From positions 20,630 through 84,629 of the forward strand of contig JAHEZJ010000030.1 in the NCBI GenBank assembly GCA_023251135.1: 64,000 nucleotides of DNA, in the 5' to 3' direction. Made by a program: the position numbers and the translations under genes. Shown piece after piece: positions 8,647 through 17,026 of the stretch. The DNA is from Flavobacterium sp. (GTDB lineage Bacteria > Bacteroidota > Bacteroidia > Flavobacteriales > Flavobacteriaceae). Below the pieces are notes generated by a model, which did not search any database, was not told the origin of the DNA, and saw only the letters and a list, made by a program, of their open reading frames with translations. Positions within the stretch are counted from its first letter, which is position 1, and the number at the start of each line of letters is the position of its first letter.

Positions 8647-8679
8647 AAACCCGACAGGTTTTAAAAACCTGTCGGGTTT
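8647..8679. repeat. CCCGACAGG palindromic element, copy 1
   Basis: Perfect 15-bp inverted repeat, AAACCCGACAGGTTT and its complement, with a 3-nt loop. GC-rich for this genome. A second, degenerate copy lies 100 bp away and a third at 25051-25083. Confidence 0.8.
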
Positions 8680-8760
8680 GTGTATGTCGATACGAGAGAA
8701 AGTTTTTTTTGAATAAAAACCATTTAATAATTAGGAAATATTTCCGGAGATGGATTTTCT

Positions 8761-8793
8761 AACCAAGGCAGGTTTTTAAAACCTGTCGGGTTT
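8761..8793. repeat. CCCGACAGG palindromic element, copy 2 (left arm degenerate)
   Basis: The right arm AAACCTGTCGGGTTT is intact, while the left arm differs at about three positions (AACCAAGGCAGGTTTT). The 8577-8896 intergenic region otherwise holds only a terminator, copy 1 and AT-rich DNA leading to bshA. Confidence 0.65.
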
Positions 8794-8896
8794 GAAATTG
8801 AAAAAGGGCAAAGTCTATTATTCACAAAAATCTAACATTTTAAAAGATTAATTAAAAGCTATTTTTAAGTACTTTCGTAGTTACTAAATTTAATAC

Positions 8897-10042
8897 ATGA
8901 AAATAGCAATAGTTTGTTATCCGACATTTGGAGGTAGTGGTGTAGTTGCAACTGAATTAGGCCTTGAATTAGCCAGACGCGGACACGAAATCCATTTTAT
9001 TACCTACAGTCAGCCGGTACGGTTGGCACTTTTAAATCCTAATGTTCATTATCACGAAGTAAACGTTCCTGAATATCCTCTTTTCCACTATCAGCCTTAC
9101 GAGTTGGCGCTGTCAAGCAAATTGGTTGATATGGTGAAATTATATAAAATTGAAGTACTTCATGTGCATTATGCCATCCCTCACGCATATGCGGGTTATA
9201 TGGCGAAGCAAATGTTGAAAAATGAAGGAATTAATCTTCCAATGATCACTACGCTTCACGGAACCGATATTACGCTGGTTGGAAATCATCCATTTTATAA
9301 GCCTGCGGTAACCTTTAGTATCAATAAATCAGACTATGTGACTTCGGTTTCTCAAAGTTTGAAAGACGATACCTTGAAATTATTCAATATCAAGAATAAG
9401 ATTAGAGTGATTCCGAATTTTATTGAACTGGATAAGATTAAAAAAGATCCTCAGGTACCTTGTCATCGTTATGTGATGGCGAAGGAAGACGAGCGTATTA
9501 TTACGCACATCAGTAACTTTAGAAAAGTGAAAAGAATACCGGATATTATTAAGATTTTCTATAATATTCAGAAAGAAATCCCGGCTAAGCTAATGATGGT
9601 GGGGGATGGTCCTGAGAAAGAAAAAGCAGAAGTTTTATGTATGGAACTTGGCATTTACGATAAAGTAATTTTCTTCGGAAATAGTAATGAGATTGATAAA
9701 ATCTTGTGTTTCACTGACTTATTCCTGCTTCCATCAGAAACGGAAAGTTTCGGTTTGGCAGCTTTAGAAGCGATGTCTAGTGGAGTTCCTGTAATTTCGA
9801 GTAACTCAGGAGGTTTGCCGGAAGTTAATTTTGACGGATTTTCGGGTTATTTGAGTAATGTGGGTAATGTGGAAGAAATGGCCGCTAATGCAATCAAAAT
9901 ACTAAAAGATGATGATGTTTTAAATCAGTTTAAAGCAAATGCACTGGAAGTTGCCAAAAAATTTGACATCAAAACCATATTGCCTCAATACGAAGCCTTG
10001 TATCAAAAAGCAATTAATGATTATAAACACGAAAAACAGTAA
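8897..10042 (+). CDS. bshA: N-acetyl-alpha-D-glucosaminyl L-malate synthase
   Basis: A 381-residue GT4-family glycosyltransferase that starts bacillithiol synthesis by joining GlcNAc from UDP-GlcNAc to L-malate. The N-terminal block KIAIVCYPTFGGSGVVATEL is characteristic of BshA, with its glycine-rich loop contacting the nucleotide sugar. The C-terminal GT-B domain carries the EX7E-like PSETESFGLAALEAMSSG block (about residues 285-302). Length is typical. Other bsh genes are not in the window. A weak -7-like TACTTTCG sits at 8870-8877, 20 nt before the ATG. It is followed 19 nt later by the PrcB-like lipoprotein gene. Confidence 0.92.
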   Translation: MKIAIVCYPTFGGSGVVATELGLELARRGHEIHFITYSQPVRLALLNPNVHYHEVNVPEYPLFHYQPYELALSSKLVDMVKLYKIEVLHVHYAIPHAYAGYMAKQMLKNEGINLPMITTLHGTDITLVGNHPFYKPAVTFSINKSDYVTSVSQSLKDDTLKLFNIKNKIRVIPNFIELDKIKKDPQVPCHRYVMAKEDERIITHISNFRKVKRIPDIIKIFYNIQKEIPAKLMMVGDGPEKEKAEVLCMELGIYDKVIFFGNSNEIDKILCFTDLFLLPSETESFGLAALEAMSSGVPVISSNSGGLPEVNFDGFSGYLSNVGNVEEMAANAIKILKDDDVLNQFKANALEVAKKFDIKTILPQYEALYQKAINDYKHEKQ

Positions 10043-10061
10043 TCTTATAAAATTAACATAA

Positions 10062-10490
10062 ATGAAAAAAGTAATTTCGGTTCTGGTAATTTTAGTTTTG
10101 GTTTCTTGTGGAGTCCAAAAAACATCAGACGGGACTTCTAAAGTGCTGTACGAGGTGCTGACAGAGCAGTCTGACGGAGGTGGTAATATTAAATTTTTTG
10201 AAATTTTGACGGAGCCAAACGAAATCAAAATGTTGGAAAGCGATCCTCATCTGAAAGCAAAAATGAAACAGGATGATATCAATAACTCCAATTATGTGAT
10301 CCTGAATATGGGAGAAAAGAATACCGGTGGTTATTCAATTGGTATTGAAAAAGTAGAAGAAACGGATAAAAACATCATCATAACCGTTAAAGAAAATAAT
10401 CCGGCTGCAGATGCGATGGTCATGCAGGTTATTACGTATCCGTATACGGTAATCAAAGTGCACTCTAAGAAAGAGATTATTGTGAAATAA
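10062..10490 (+). CDS. PrcB-like lipoprotein
   Basis: 142 residues with a lipoprotein signal (hydrophobic stretch then LVSCG, lipidated Cys at residue 16). The C-terminal two thirds resemble the PrcB_C domain: a NYVILNMGEKNTGGYSIGI block (GGYSI core) followed by short beta strands. PrcB in Treponema is the partner of the PrcA-PrtP protease; in Bacteroidota such proteins stand alone and their role is unknown. No protease gene is adjacent. It lies 19 nt after bshA and ends before a bidirectional terminator, so it may share bshA's transcript. Confidence 0.7.
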   Translation: MKKVISVLVILVLVSCGVQKTSDGTSKVLYEVLTEQSDGGGNIKFFEILTEPNEIKMLESDPHLKAKMKQDDINNSNYVILNMGEKNTGGYSIGIEKVEETDKNIIITVKENNPAADAMVMQVITYPYTVIKVHSKKEIIVK

Positions 10491-10582
10491 GTTATGAGTT
10501 GTGAGTTGTGGGGTGTCAGGCTGAGCGATGACCAAGCTCTTTACCTTTAAGCAGTAACAATATCTTTAAACTTTAAAACATA

Positions 10583-10616
10583 AAAAAAACCTGTCGTTGA
10601 TTCGACAGGTTTTTTT
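10583..10616. terminator. Bidirectional terminator between convergent genes
   Basis: A perfect 14-bp stem AAAAAAACCTGTCG / CGACAGGTTTTTTT with a 6-nt loop. It has a T run on both strands and sits between the PrcB-like gene (ends 10490) and the leftward barrel gene (ends 10637). Its core CGACAGGTTT is shared with the palindromes at 8647 and 25051, but arranged inside out. Confidence 0.9.
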
Positions 10617-10636
10617 GTAATTATTTTTTAGTTGTA

Positions 10637-11137
10637 TTAGAATCTGAATTTTACGCCTAAACCAACGTCAAATCCAAAATTATCATCGTCATAATATCCT
10701 GAACCAATTTCTGGTCTTGCATCTAATGACAAGGTAATTGGTGCTTCTTTAAATCTGTATTCGATACCAATATCTCCGGCTGCAAAAACATACGTTCCGT
10801 TATCTTTGTATCTGTTGTTGTTGTTTGTATAATAGTCGTGGTTCCAGGTAGCAAGACCTCCACCAACACCAGCGTACCAGTTAAATCCTCCATCAATATT
10901 CCAAACCCATTGGTAAAGTGCTACTCCTTTGATCGCATCAACATCACTGCTGTTTCTCCAGCCTAAATCAAACTCCAGTCTGTTTTTTTGGTTTAATCCT
11001 AACTGATAAGATACTTCTCCGCCAAAACCGTTATTATCTCCTAAACGGATACCCAAGGCATGTTTTGAAATTTCTTGTGATTGTGCCGTAAATGCTAATC
11101 CTAATAGCATAAGGGCAGATAAAATGATTCTTTTCAT
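10637..11137 (-). CDS. Small outer-membrane beta-barrel protein
   Basis: 166 residues: an N-terminal signal peptide (about 1-20, ending in AQSQ), then alternating glycine/aromatic strands (FGGEVSYQLG, WYAGVGGGLATW, GDIGIEYRF) and a C-terminal GVKFRF ending in Phe, the usual barrel-insertion signal. It is probably an 8-stranded porin-like or surface protein; no specific function is recognisable. It is monocistronic and bounded by the bidirectional terminator on its 3' side. Confidence 0.75.
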   Translation of the reverse strand: MKRIILSALMLLGLAFTAQSQEISKHALGIRLGDNNGFGGEVSYQLGLNQKNRLEFDLGWRNSSDVDAIKGVALYQWVWNIDGGFNWYAGVGGGLATWNHDYYTNNNNRYKDNGTYVFAAGDIGIEYRFKEAPITLSLDARPEIGSGYYDDDNFGFDVGLGVKFRF

Positions 11138-11290
11138 AAAAATGGTTATTAATTTACGTCAAATGTAAGGTGTGCTATAATTTTCAAACGTATAGGATTA
11201 TTGAAAATTGTTATATAATTCACATTTTCGAAGAGAACCATTGTGAAGTGTAAAGTAGTTTTATCTGCTATAGGCTAGCGTGTTTAAGGA

Positions 11291-12115
11291 TTATTTTTTT
11301 AAGATAATAGAGGAGATTAGTTGAGAGCTTAGTGTGTCTTCCATTTCAAAGAGATTTTCTTCTTCGGTAAAATTGCTTTCGGCATACGAATATAACTTCC
11401 ATCGTTTTTTATGGTACTCTAATGCTGTCAGGTTTTCAACCCAATCTCCGGAATTGAGGTATAAAGTCGATCCGTGTTTGTTCTCTTTGGTAATAATTTT
11501 CGGTTCGTGAATGTGCCCGCAAATTACATAATCGTATTTTTTTTCAATAGCCAGATCGGTAGCTGTGGTTTCAAAGTCAGAGATGAATTTTACCGCCTTT
11601 TTAACGCTAGCTTTTATCTTTTTTGAAAAGGAGTAAGGTTCACGTCCTAATTTGGCCAAACACCAGTTGGCAAATCGATTGGTTAGAATCAGATAATCAT
11701 ATCCTAGTCCGCCTAATTTCGCAATCCATTTCGAGTGCTGCACTGAGGCATCAAATACGTCCCCATGAAAAATCCATGCTTTTTTATCGTCCAGTTCCAG
11801 AACTAATTTATCGACCAATGCAAAATTCCCCATGTGCATATCACTGAACTTTCGCAGAATCTCATCGTGATTTCCGGTAATGTAATACACTTTTGTACCC
11901 TTAGAAGCCATGCCGATAACGCGTTGAATGACTCTTAAATGTGATTTTGGAAAGTATGATTTTCTAAACTGCCAGGCGTCAATAATGTCGCCATTCAGGA
12001 CTAATGTTTTAGGTTTAATGCTTGATAGGTAGTTGTTTAGTTCTTTAGCGTGACTTCCGTAAGTTCCCAAATGGACATCCGATAGAATGACCAATTCGAC
12101 ATTTCGTTTTTTCAA
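11291..12115 (-). CDS. LpxH-like UDP-2,3-diacylglucosamine diphosphatase / metallophosphoesterase
   Basis: 274 residues of the calcineurin-like phosphoesterase superfamily. Metal-binding blocks appear in order: SDVHLG (residues 12-17), NGDIID (about 41-46), GNHDE (about 81-85), HGDVFD (about 116-121) and GHIHEP (about 200-205). This spacing and the WQFRKSYF segment resemble LpxH, which releases UMP from UDP-2,3-diacyl-GlcN in lipid A synthesis. Bacteroidota carry several such paralogues, so the lipid A assignment is likely but not certain. No signal peptide. It is transcribed away from aroC. Confidence 0.8.
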   Translation of the reverse strand: MKKRNVELVILSDVHLGTYGSHAKELNNYLSSIKPKTLVLNGDIIDAWQFRKSYFPKSHLRVIQRVIGMASKGTKVYYITGNHDEILRKFSDMHMGNFALVDKLVLELDDKKAWIFHGDVFDASVQHSKWIAKLGGLGYDYLILTNRFANWCLAKLGREPYSFSKKIKASVKKAVKFISDFETTATDLAIEKKYDYVICGHIHEPKIITKENKHGSTLYLNSGDWVENLTALEYHKKRWKLYSYAESNFTEEENLFEMEDTLSSQLISSIILKK

Positions 12116-12279
12116 TTTTTCTTTTTTTGAAGTTTGACAAATAAAAGAAAATTCGGTAGGATAAATTTTATCAAAAGGTTACCAATTTAGCTACAATTTT
12201 AAATAATTGTGATTTTTAATCTCGTTAACCTTTACTTAATAATACCAATTTTAAATTTTTTAATTTAATTCATAAAACT

Positions 12280-12287
12280 TACATTTG
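12280..12287 (+). promoter_or_regulatory. Candidate -7 box for aroC
   Basis: TACATTTG matches TAnnTTTG exactly and lies 16 nt before the aroC ATG. No TTG is found at the expected upstream spacing, so only the -7 element is supported. Confidence 0.45.
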
Positions 12288-12303
12288 CTCAAAACAAACT
12301 ACA

Positions 12304-13362
12304 ATGGCAGGAAATAGCTACGGCACCCTATATAAAGTTACAACATTTGGAGAATCTCATGGTGAAGCTTTAGGCGGAATTATAGATGGTTGTCCATCTG
12401 GAATTGAACTTGATTTAGATGCAATTGAAGTTGAAATGTCCCGAAGAAAGCCCGGACAGTCAGCAATTGTAACACAACGTAAGGAGCCGGATGCGGTTCA
12501 GTTTTTATCAGGTATTTTTGAAGGTAAAACAACAGGAACACCAATTGGTTTTATTATTCCGAACACCAATCAAAAATCGGATGATTACTCCCATATAAAA
12601 GACAATTACAGACCGAGTCATGCCGATTATGTGTACGACCAGAAATACGGTTTTCGTGACTATCGTGGTGGCGGAAGAAGCTCTGCAAGAGAAACCGCAA
12701 GCAGGGTAGTGGCTGGTGCGATTGCCAAACAAATGCTTCCTGAAATAAAAATTAACGCCTATGTTTCTTCGGTGGGTCCAATTCATTTGGATACGCCTTA
12801 TCAGGATTTGGATTTTTCTAAAATAGAAAGTAATCCTGTTCGTTGTCCGGATGAAAAATCGGCTGCGATTATGGAAGAATACATTCGCGATATCCGCAAA
12901 CAAGGGGATACCGTTGGAGGTGTGGTTTCGTGTGTCATTCAAAATGTTCCGGTAGGTTTAGGAGAGCCGGTTTTTGATAAATTGCACGCTGAATTAGGAA
13001 AAGCAATGCTTTCGATCAATGCGGTAAAAGGTTTTGAATACGGCAGCGGATTTTCGGGTTCTGAAATGAAAGGAAGTGAACATAACGATTTATACAATCC
13101 TGACGGAACAACAAAAACAAATCTTTCAGGAGGAATTCAGGGCGGAATCAGTAACGGGATGGATATTTATTTCAGAGTAGCCTTTAAACCTGTTGCGACT
13201 ATCATGCAGGCTCAGGATTCGTTAGATAACAAAGGAAATATTACACCAATGACTGGTAAAGGCCGTCATGATCCGTGTGTAGTACCTCGTGCTGTACCAA
13301 TTGTTGAAGCAATGGCAGCGATTGTTTTGGCTGATTTTTATTTAATCAACAAAACCTATTAG
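12304..13362 (+). CDS. aroC: Chorismate synthase
   Basis: A 352-residue cytoplasmic enzyme that converts EPSP to chorismate, the last shikimate step, using reduced FMN. All family signatures are visible: [16 protein letters not shown] near residues 12-27, the SRRKPGQS segment, the [18 protein letters not shown] block (about 121-138), and the C-terminal [13 protein letters not shown] segment. Length is normal. ATG 12304 follows a good -7 box. It stands alone here; no other aro genes are present. The downstream symporter begins 52 nt after its stop. Confidence 0.97.
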   Translation: MAGNSYGTLYKVTTFGESHGEALGGIIDGCPSGIELDLDAIEVEMSRRKPGQSAIVTQRKEPDAVQFLSGIFEGKTTGTPIGFIIPNTNQKSDDYSHIKDNYRPSHADYVYDQKYGFRDYRGGGRSSARETASRVVAGAIAKQMLPEIKINAYVSSVGPIHLDTPYQDLDFSKIESNPVRCPDEKSAAIMEEYIRDIRKQGDTVGGVVSCVIQNVPVGLGEPVFDKLHAELGKAMLSINAVKGFEYGSGFSGSEMKGSEHNDLYNPDGTTKTNLSGGIQGGISNGMDIYFRVAFKPVATIMQAQDSLDNKGNITPMTGKGRHDPCVVPRAVPIVEAMAAIVLADFYLINKTY

Positions 13363-13414
13363 TAAAAGTTAGGACATGAGGGTCTTAGTTTTTTAATTTA
13401 AAACAAACAAATTA

Positions 13415-14698
13415 ATGCAAGTTACAGAAACTAAAAAGAAGCCTTTTCTAAAAGGATTAACAGGGCAAATTATAGTTGCAATGGTTCTTGGAGCCACTTT
13501 GGGAATTATTTTGCACAATTCGATTTCGCCTGAAGCAGCACAGTCTTTTAGCAATAAAATTAAAATGCTTGCCACGATCTTTATCAGATTGGTACAAATG
13601 ATTATCTCTCCTTTGGTATTTACCACTTTGGTAGTGGGTATTGCTAAACTTGGAGATATTAAAACGGTGGGTAGAATTGGTGGAAAAGCGCTTGGATGGT
13701 TTTTTACTGCTTCCTTTATATCCTTGTTGATCGGATTGTTTTATGTAAACATTCTGGAGCCGGGTGTAGGTTTGAAATTGGATCATGTGGATATGGCCGC
13801 AGCTTCAGAAGTAACAGCCAAAACAAAAACATTATCGGTTGAGAATTTTGTGGAACACATCGTTCCTAAAAGTATTTTCGAAGCAATGGCGACCAACGAA
13901 ATTTTACAGATTGTGGTATTTTCAATCTTCTTCGGATTAGCTGGTGCCTCTTTGGGAAGTACAGTAAAACCGGTAATCAATGCCTTAGACAAGACTTCGC
14001 ATATCGTTTTAAAGATGGTAAACTATGTAATGAACTTCGCTCCAATTGGAGTTTTCGGAGCCATTGCGGGAGTATTCGCGATCAGAGATGCGGAAGAACT
14101 GGTGATTACCTATTTTAAATTCTTCGGATCGTTTTTAGTCGGAATTGGTACTTTGTGGGTGGTTTTAGTTGCAGTAGGATATATTTTCCTCAAAGGAAGA
14201 ATGACAGAGCTTTTAAAACGTATTACAGGGCCTTTGGCGATTGCTTTTGGTACAACGAGTAGTGAGGCTGTTTTTCCAAAATTAACGGAGGAATTGGAAG
14301 ATTTTGGTGTGAAAGATAAAATTGTAGCATTCATGTTACCGCTTGGATACTCGTTTAACCTCGATGGTAGTATGATGTATATGACTTTTGCGAGTATTTT
14401 TATTGCTCAGTTTTATGGTGTACATCTGGATTTAGGAACTCAAATGGTAATGCTTTTGGTTTTAATGTTAACCAGTAAAGGTATTGCGGGTGTACCACGT
14501 GCAAGTTTGGTTGTAGTAGCGGCTACTTGCGGTATGTTTGATATTCCGGTTGAAGGAATTGCATTAATCCTGCCAATTGACCATTTTTGTGATATGTTCA
14601 GAAGTGCTACAAACGTTTTAGGAAATGCTTTAGCAACATCGGTTGTTGGGCAATGGGAGGATGATAAAGACACTGAAATTTCTTCGGAAAACGTATAA
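13415..14698 (+). CDS. Dicarboxylate/amino acid:cation symporter (DAACS family)
   Basis: 427 residues with eight or so hydrophobic segments and two re-entrant loops typical of GltP/DctA proteins, which import glutamate, aspartate or C4-dicarboxylates with protons or sodium. Diagnostic blocks are the serine-rich FGTTSSEAVFPKL (HP1, about residues 275-287), the NLDGSMMYM motif of TM7 (about 310-318) and the TSKGIAGVPRAS loop (HP2, about 350-361). The substrate cannot be fixed from sequence alone. It may be read with aroC or from its own weak promoter. A perfect 17-bp terminator follows. Confidence 0.9.
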   Translation: MQVTETKKKPFLKGLTGQIIVAMVLGATLGIILHNSISPEAAQSFSNKIKMLATIFIRLVQMIISPLVFTTLVVGIAKLGDIKTVGRIGGKALGWFFTASFISLLIGLFYVNILEPGVGLKLDHVDMAAASEVTAKTKTLSVENFVEHIVPKSIFEAMATNEILQIVVFSIFFGLAGASLGSTVKPVINALDKTSHIVLKMVNYVMNFAPIGVFGAIAGVFAIRDAEELVITYFKFFGSFLVGIGTLWVVLVAVGYIFLKGRMTELLKRITGPLAIAFGTTSSEAVFPKLTEELEDFGVKDKIVAFMLPLGYSFNLDGSMMYMTFASIFIAQFYGVHLDLGTQMVMLLVLMLTSKGIAGVPRASLVVVAATCGMFDIPVEGIALILPIDHFCDMFRSATNVLGNALATSVVGQWEDDKDTEISSENV

Positions 14699-14749
14699 TT
14701 AATTTCAGTATAGTAGGAAAAAACATCAATTCTTGTTAAAGTTTCAATA

Positions 14750-14790
14750 AAAAAGAAGCTGTATTTTTATAGGAAATACAGCTTCTTTTT
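14750..14790 (+). terminator. Terminator after the symporter gene
   Basis: A perfect 17-bp stem (AAAAAGAAGCTGTATTT and its complement) with a 7-nt loop ending in a T run. Confidence 0.9.
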
Positions 14791-14800
14791 ATTTTTAATG

Positions 14801-14808
14801 TATATTTG
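14801..14808 (+). promoter_or_regulatory. Candidate -7 box for the hybrid kinase gene
   Basis: TATATTTG matches TAnnTTTG and lies 17 nt before ATG 14826; no clear TTG at the expected distance. Confidence 0.45.
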
Positions 14809-14825
14809 ATGAAATTAGCCTATTT

Positions 14826-17012
14826 ATGCCCCGAATACGGATTTTTTTATTGTTGCTGATATGTCTGAATTGTTTTACCAATTCCGCTGCCGCACAATCC
14901 GAAACGATATCGGAAGCAAGGACCAATAAACTGGTCAAAGAGGCCTGGGAAGACTACAAGAAATCGAATTTTGAAAAATCACTCATCACTTCCCGCAAAG
15001 CATTAAACTATGCTACCGCCTCAAAAAATGATAATTTAATAGCAAAATCGTATAAAATAATTGCCGGGAATTACAATGAATTGTCGGAATTTGATAAAGC
15101 TATTTTCTTCTATAACAGAGGATTGTTCTACGCCAACCGCACCGATAATGATTCCTTAAAATACAGTCTTCATAATAATCTTGGTAATATTTATTGTTTC
15201 GAAAAGAAGCAATTCAACAAGGGGATTAATTATTATAAAAAATCCATCGCCTACAGTTTAAAATTAAATGAGATGTCGCAGGTCTATTTTACAAACGTAA
15301 ATATAGCTTGGGCTTATTTTGATATTGCAGAGTTTAAGGCCGGCTATCCGTTTTTGAAATTTGTAAACAGCAACAAAAGCAAATATGGAGATGAGTCGAC
15401 AGAGATCGTTGTAAACATGTTAAACGGTATGTATGCGAGTTATAGTAACGAATACGATCTGGCCAATACTTTTTTTCTGAAAGCCATTCAGGCGGGTAGA
15501 AACAGTGAAGAAAAATCCGATCTGTCGTATGCGCATCAGGAATATTCTAAGTTTTTAAGTAAAATCGGAAGGCACAAAGAAGCTTATGAGAATCTGGCTT
15601 CCTATAATGCTATAACGGCAGAATTGTACAATGAAGAAAAACTTAAAAAAGCTTCAATTGCGGGTTTTAATTTAGAATTAGACGAATACAAAAGACAGAT
15701 TGATAAAATCGAAAGCGAGAAAGATTCTCAATATCAAAGCCTTAAAAAGTCGAGAATTATCGTCGTTTTATTTGTACTGATTTCGCTGATTCTTTTAATT
15801 CTTATTATTACTTTAGTAAAAAACATCAGGTTTAAGAAAAAGCACAATGCCGAGCTTTTACGGGCAAAAGAAATTGCCGAGGAAGCCTCGCTGCTCAAAA
15901 CTCAGTTTATTTCGACCATAAGCCATGAACTCCGCACTCCGCTGTATGGTGTGGTGGGAATAACCAATATGCTGCTGGAAGAACACAAAGAACTGTCGCG
16001 AAGCCAGCATTTGAGTTCGCTGAAATTTTCGGCCAGGTATTTACTGTCACTGGTAAATGATATTCTTCAGATTAATAAAATTGAGGAAAACAAAGTGATA
16101 CTGGAGAATTTGACCTTCAATATTTCGGATGAAATTATGATGATCAAAAATTCACTCTCCTTTTTGGGGCAAAAAAACAATAATAAAATTACAGTTTCTA
16201 TAGATCCCTGTATTCCGGAGTACCTCATTGGCGATAAGTTAAGGCTCGCTCAGATTTTGATGAACTTAGTCAGTAATGCGCTAAAGTTTACCAAAGATGG
16301 GAAAGTCGAAATAATAGTAAAGCTTAACCGGTCGGAGGAAAAAATGTACTTTTTGGACTTTTTAATAAAAGACAATGGGGTTGGAATTGCAATTGTGGAT
16401 CAGGGCAAAATTTTTGAAAAATTTGTACAGGTTGGCAGAAAAGATGAAGACTATCAGGGAACAGGCCTGGGACTGAGTATTGTAAAACGATTGTTGGGTC
16501 TTTTTGGAAGTACAATTGCACTGAAGAGTGAGATTGGTCTGGGAACATCGTTTACGTTTACAATTCCTTTTGAGTTTGATCTTCAAAAAACAAAACAAAT
16601 TATTGACGAAATAGAAGTAGATTTGAGTTCAAACGAAGTATATAAAATTTTGATTGTAGAAGATAATCTCATCAATCAGCTGGTAACGAAAAAGATTATC
16701 GAAAAACACAATTACATCTGCAAAGTAGTTGATGACGGTTTCTCGGCATTGAAGATACTGGAGGACGAGAGTTTTGACCTGATTTTAATGGACATCAACA
16801 TGCCTTTGATGAACGGATTTGAAACGACCAAAAGAATTCGTTTGAGTGGGCTTAAAACGCCTATTGTCGCGCTAACCGCCTTTGATAAGGATGAAATTAC
16901 AGATGAGGCTATTTCGTCGGGAATAAACGATATTATTATTAAGCCGTTTGAACCTGTCAGGCTCTTTAAAATTATGAATTACTTAATATTGGAAGCAAAA
17001 AACGCTGGTTAA
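14826..17012 (+). CDS. TPR-containing hybrid histidine kinase with receiver domain
   Basis: 728 residues. Order: signal peptide (1-23), tetratricopeptide-type helical repeats in the periplasm (about 30-270), a coiled coil, one membrane helix (about 310-330: IVVLFVLISLILLILIITL), HisKA with phospho-accepting His367 (ISHELRTP), HATPase_c with N, G1 and G2 boxes (NLVSNALKF, DNGVGI, GTGLGLSIV), and a receiver domain with Asp656 (MDINMP). It ends soon after the receiver and has no DNA-binding output, so a separate Hpt or regulator must receive the phosphate. No such partner is adjacent. Its stop codon lies in the loop of a hairpin shared with the convergent helicase gene, overlapping by 4 nt. Confidence 0.9.
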   Translation: MPRIRIFLLLLICLNCFTNSAAAQSETISEARTNKLVKEAWEDYKKSNFEKSLITSRKALNYATASKNDNLIAKSYKIIAGNYNELSEFDKAIFFYNRGLFYANRTDNDSLKYSLHNNLGNIYCFEKKQFNKGINYYKKSIAYSLKLNEMSQVYFTNVNIAWAYFDIAEFKAGYPFLKFVNSNKSKYGDESTEIVVNMLNGMYASYSNEYDLANTFFLKAIQAGRNSEEKSDLSYAHQEYSKFLSKIGRHKEAYENLASYNAITAELYNEEKLKKASIAGFNLELDEYKRQIDKIESEKDSQYQSLKKSRIIVVLFVLISLILLILIITLVKNIRFKKKHNAELLRAKEIAEEASLLKTQFISTISHELRTPLYGVVGITNMLLEEHKELSRSQHLSSLKFSARYLLSLVNDILQINKIEENKVILENLTFNISDEIMMIKNSLSFLGQKNNNKITVSIDPCIPEYLIGDKLRLAQILMNLVSNALKFTKDGKVEIIVKLNRSEEKMYFLDFLIKDNGVGIAIVDQGKIFEKFVQVGRKDEDYQGTGLGLSIVKRLLGLFGSTIALKSEIGLGTSFTFTIPFEFDLQKTKQIIDEIEVDLSSNEVYKILIVEDNLINQLVTKKIIEKHNYICKVVDDGFSALKILEDESFDLILMDINMPLMNGFETTKRIRLSGLKTPIVALTAFDKDEITDEAISSGINDIIIKPFEPVRLFKIMNYLILEAKNAG

Positions 17013-17026
17013 TACCAGCGTTTTTT
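16997..17026. terminator. Bidirectional terminator built from the two overlapping gene ends
   Basis: A perfect 13-bp stem, AAAAAACGCTGGT and its complement, flanks a TAAT loop. The loop carries both stop codons: TAA of the kinase (17010-17012) and TAA of the helicase on the other strand (17011-17009). Each arm encodes the last residues of one protein and provides the T run for the other. Confidence 0.9.
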
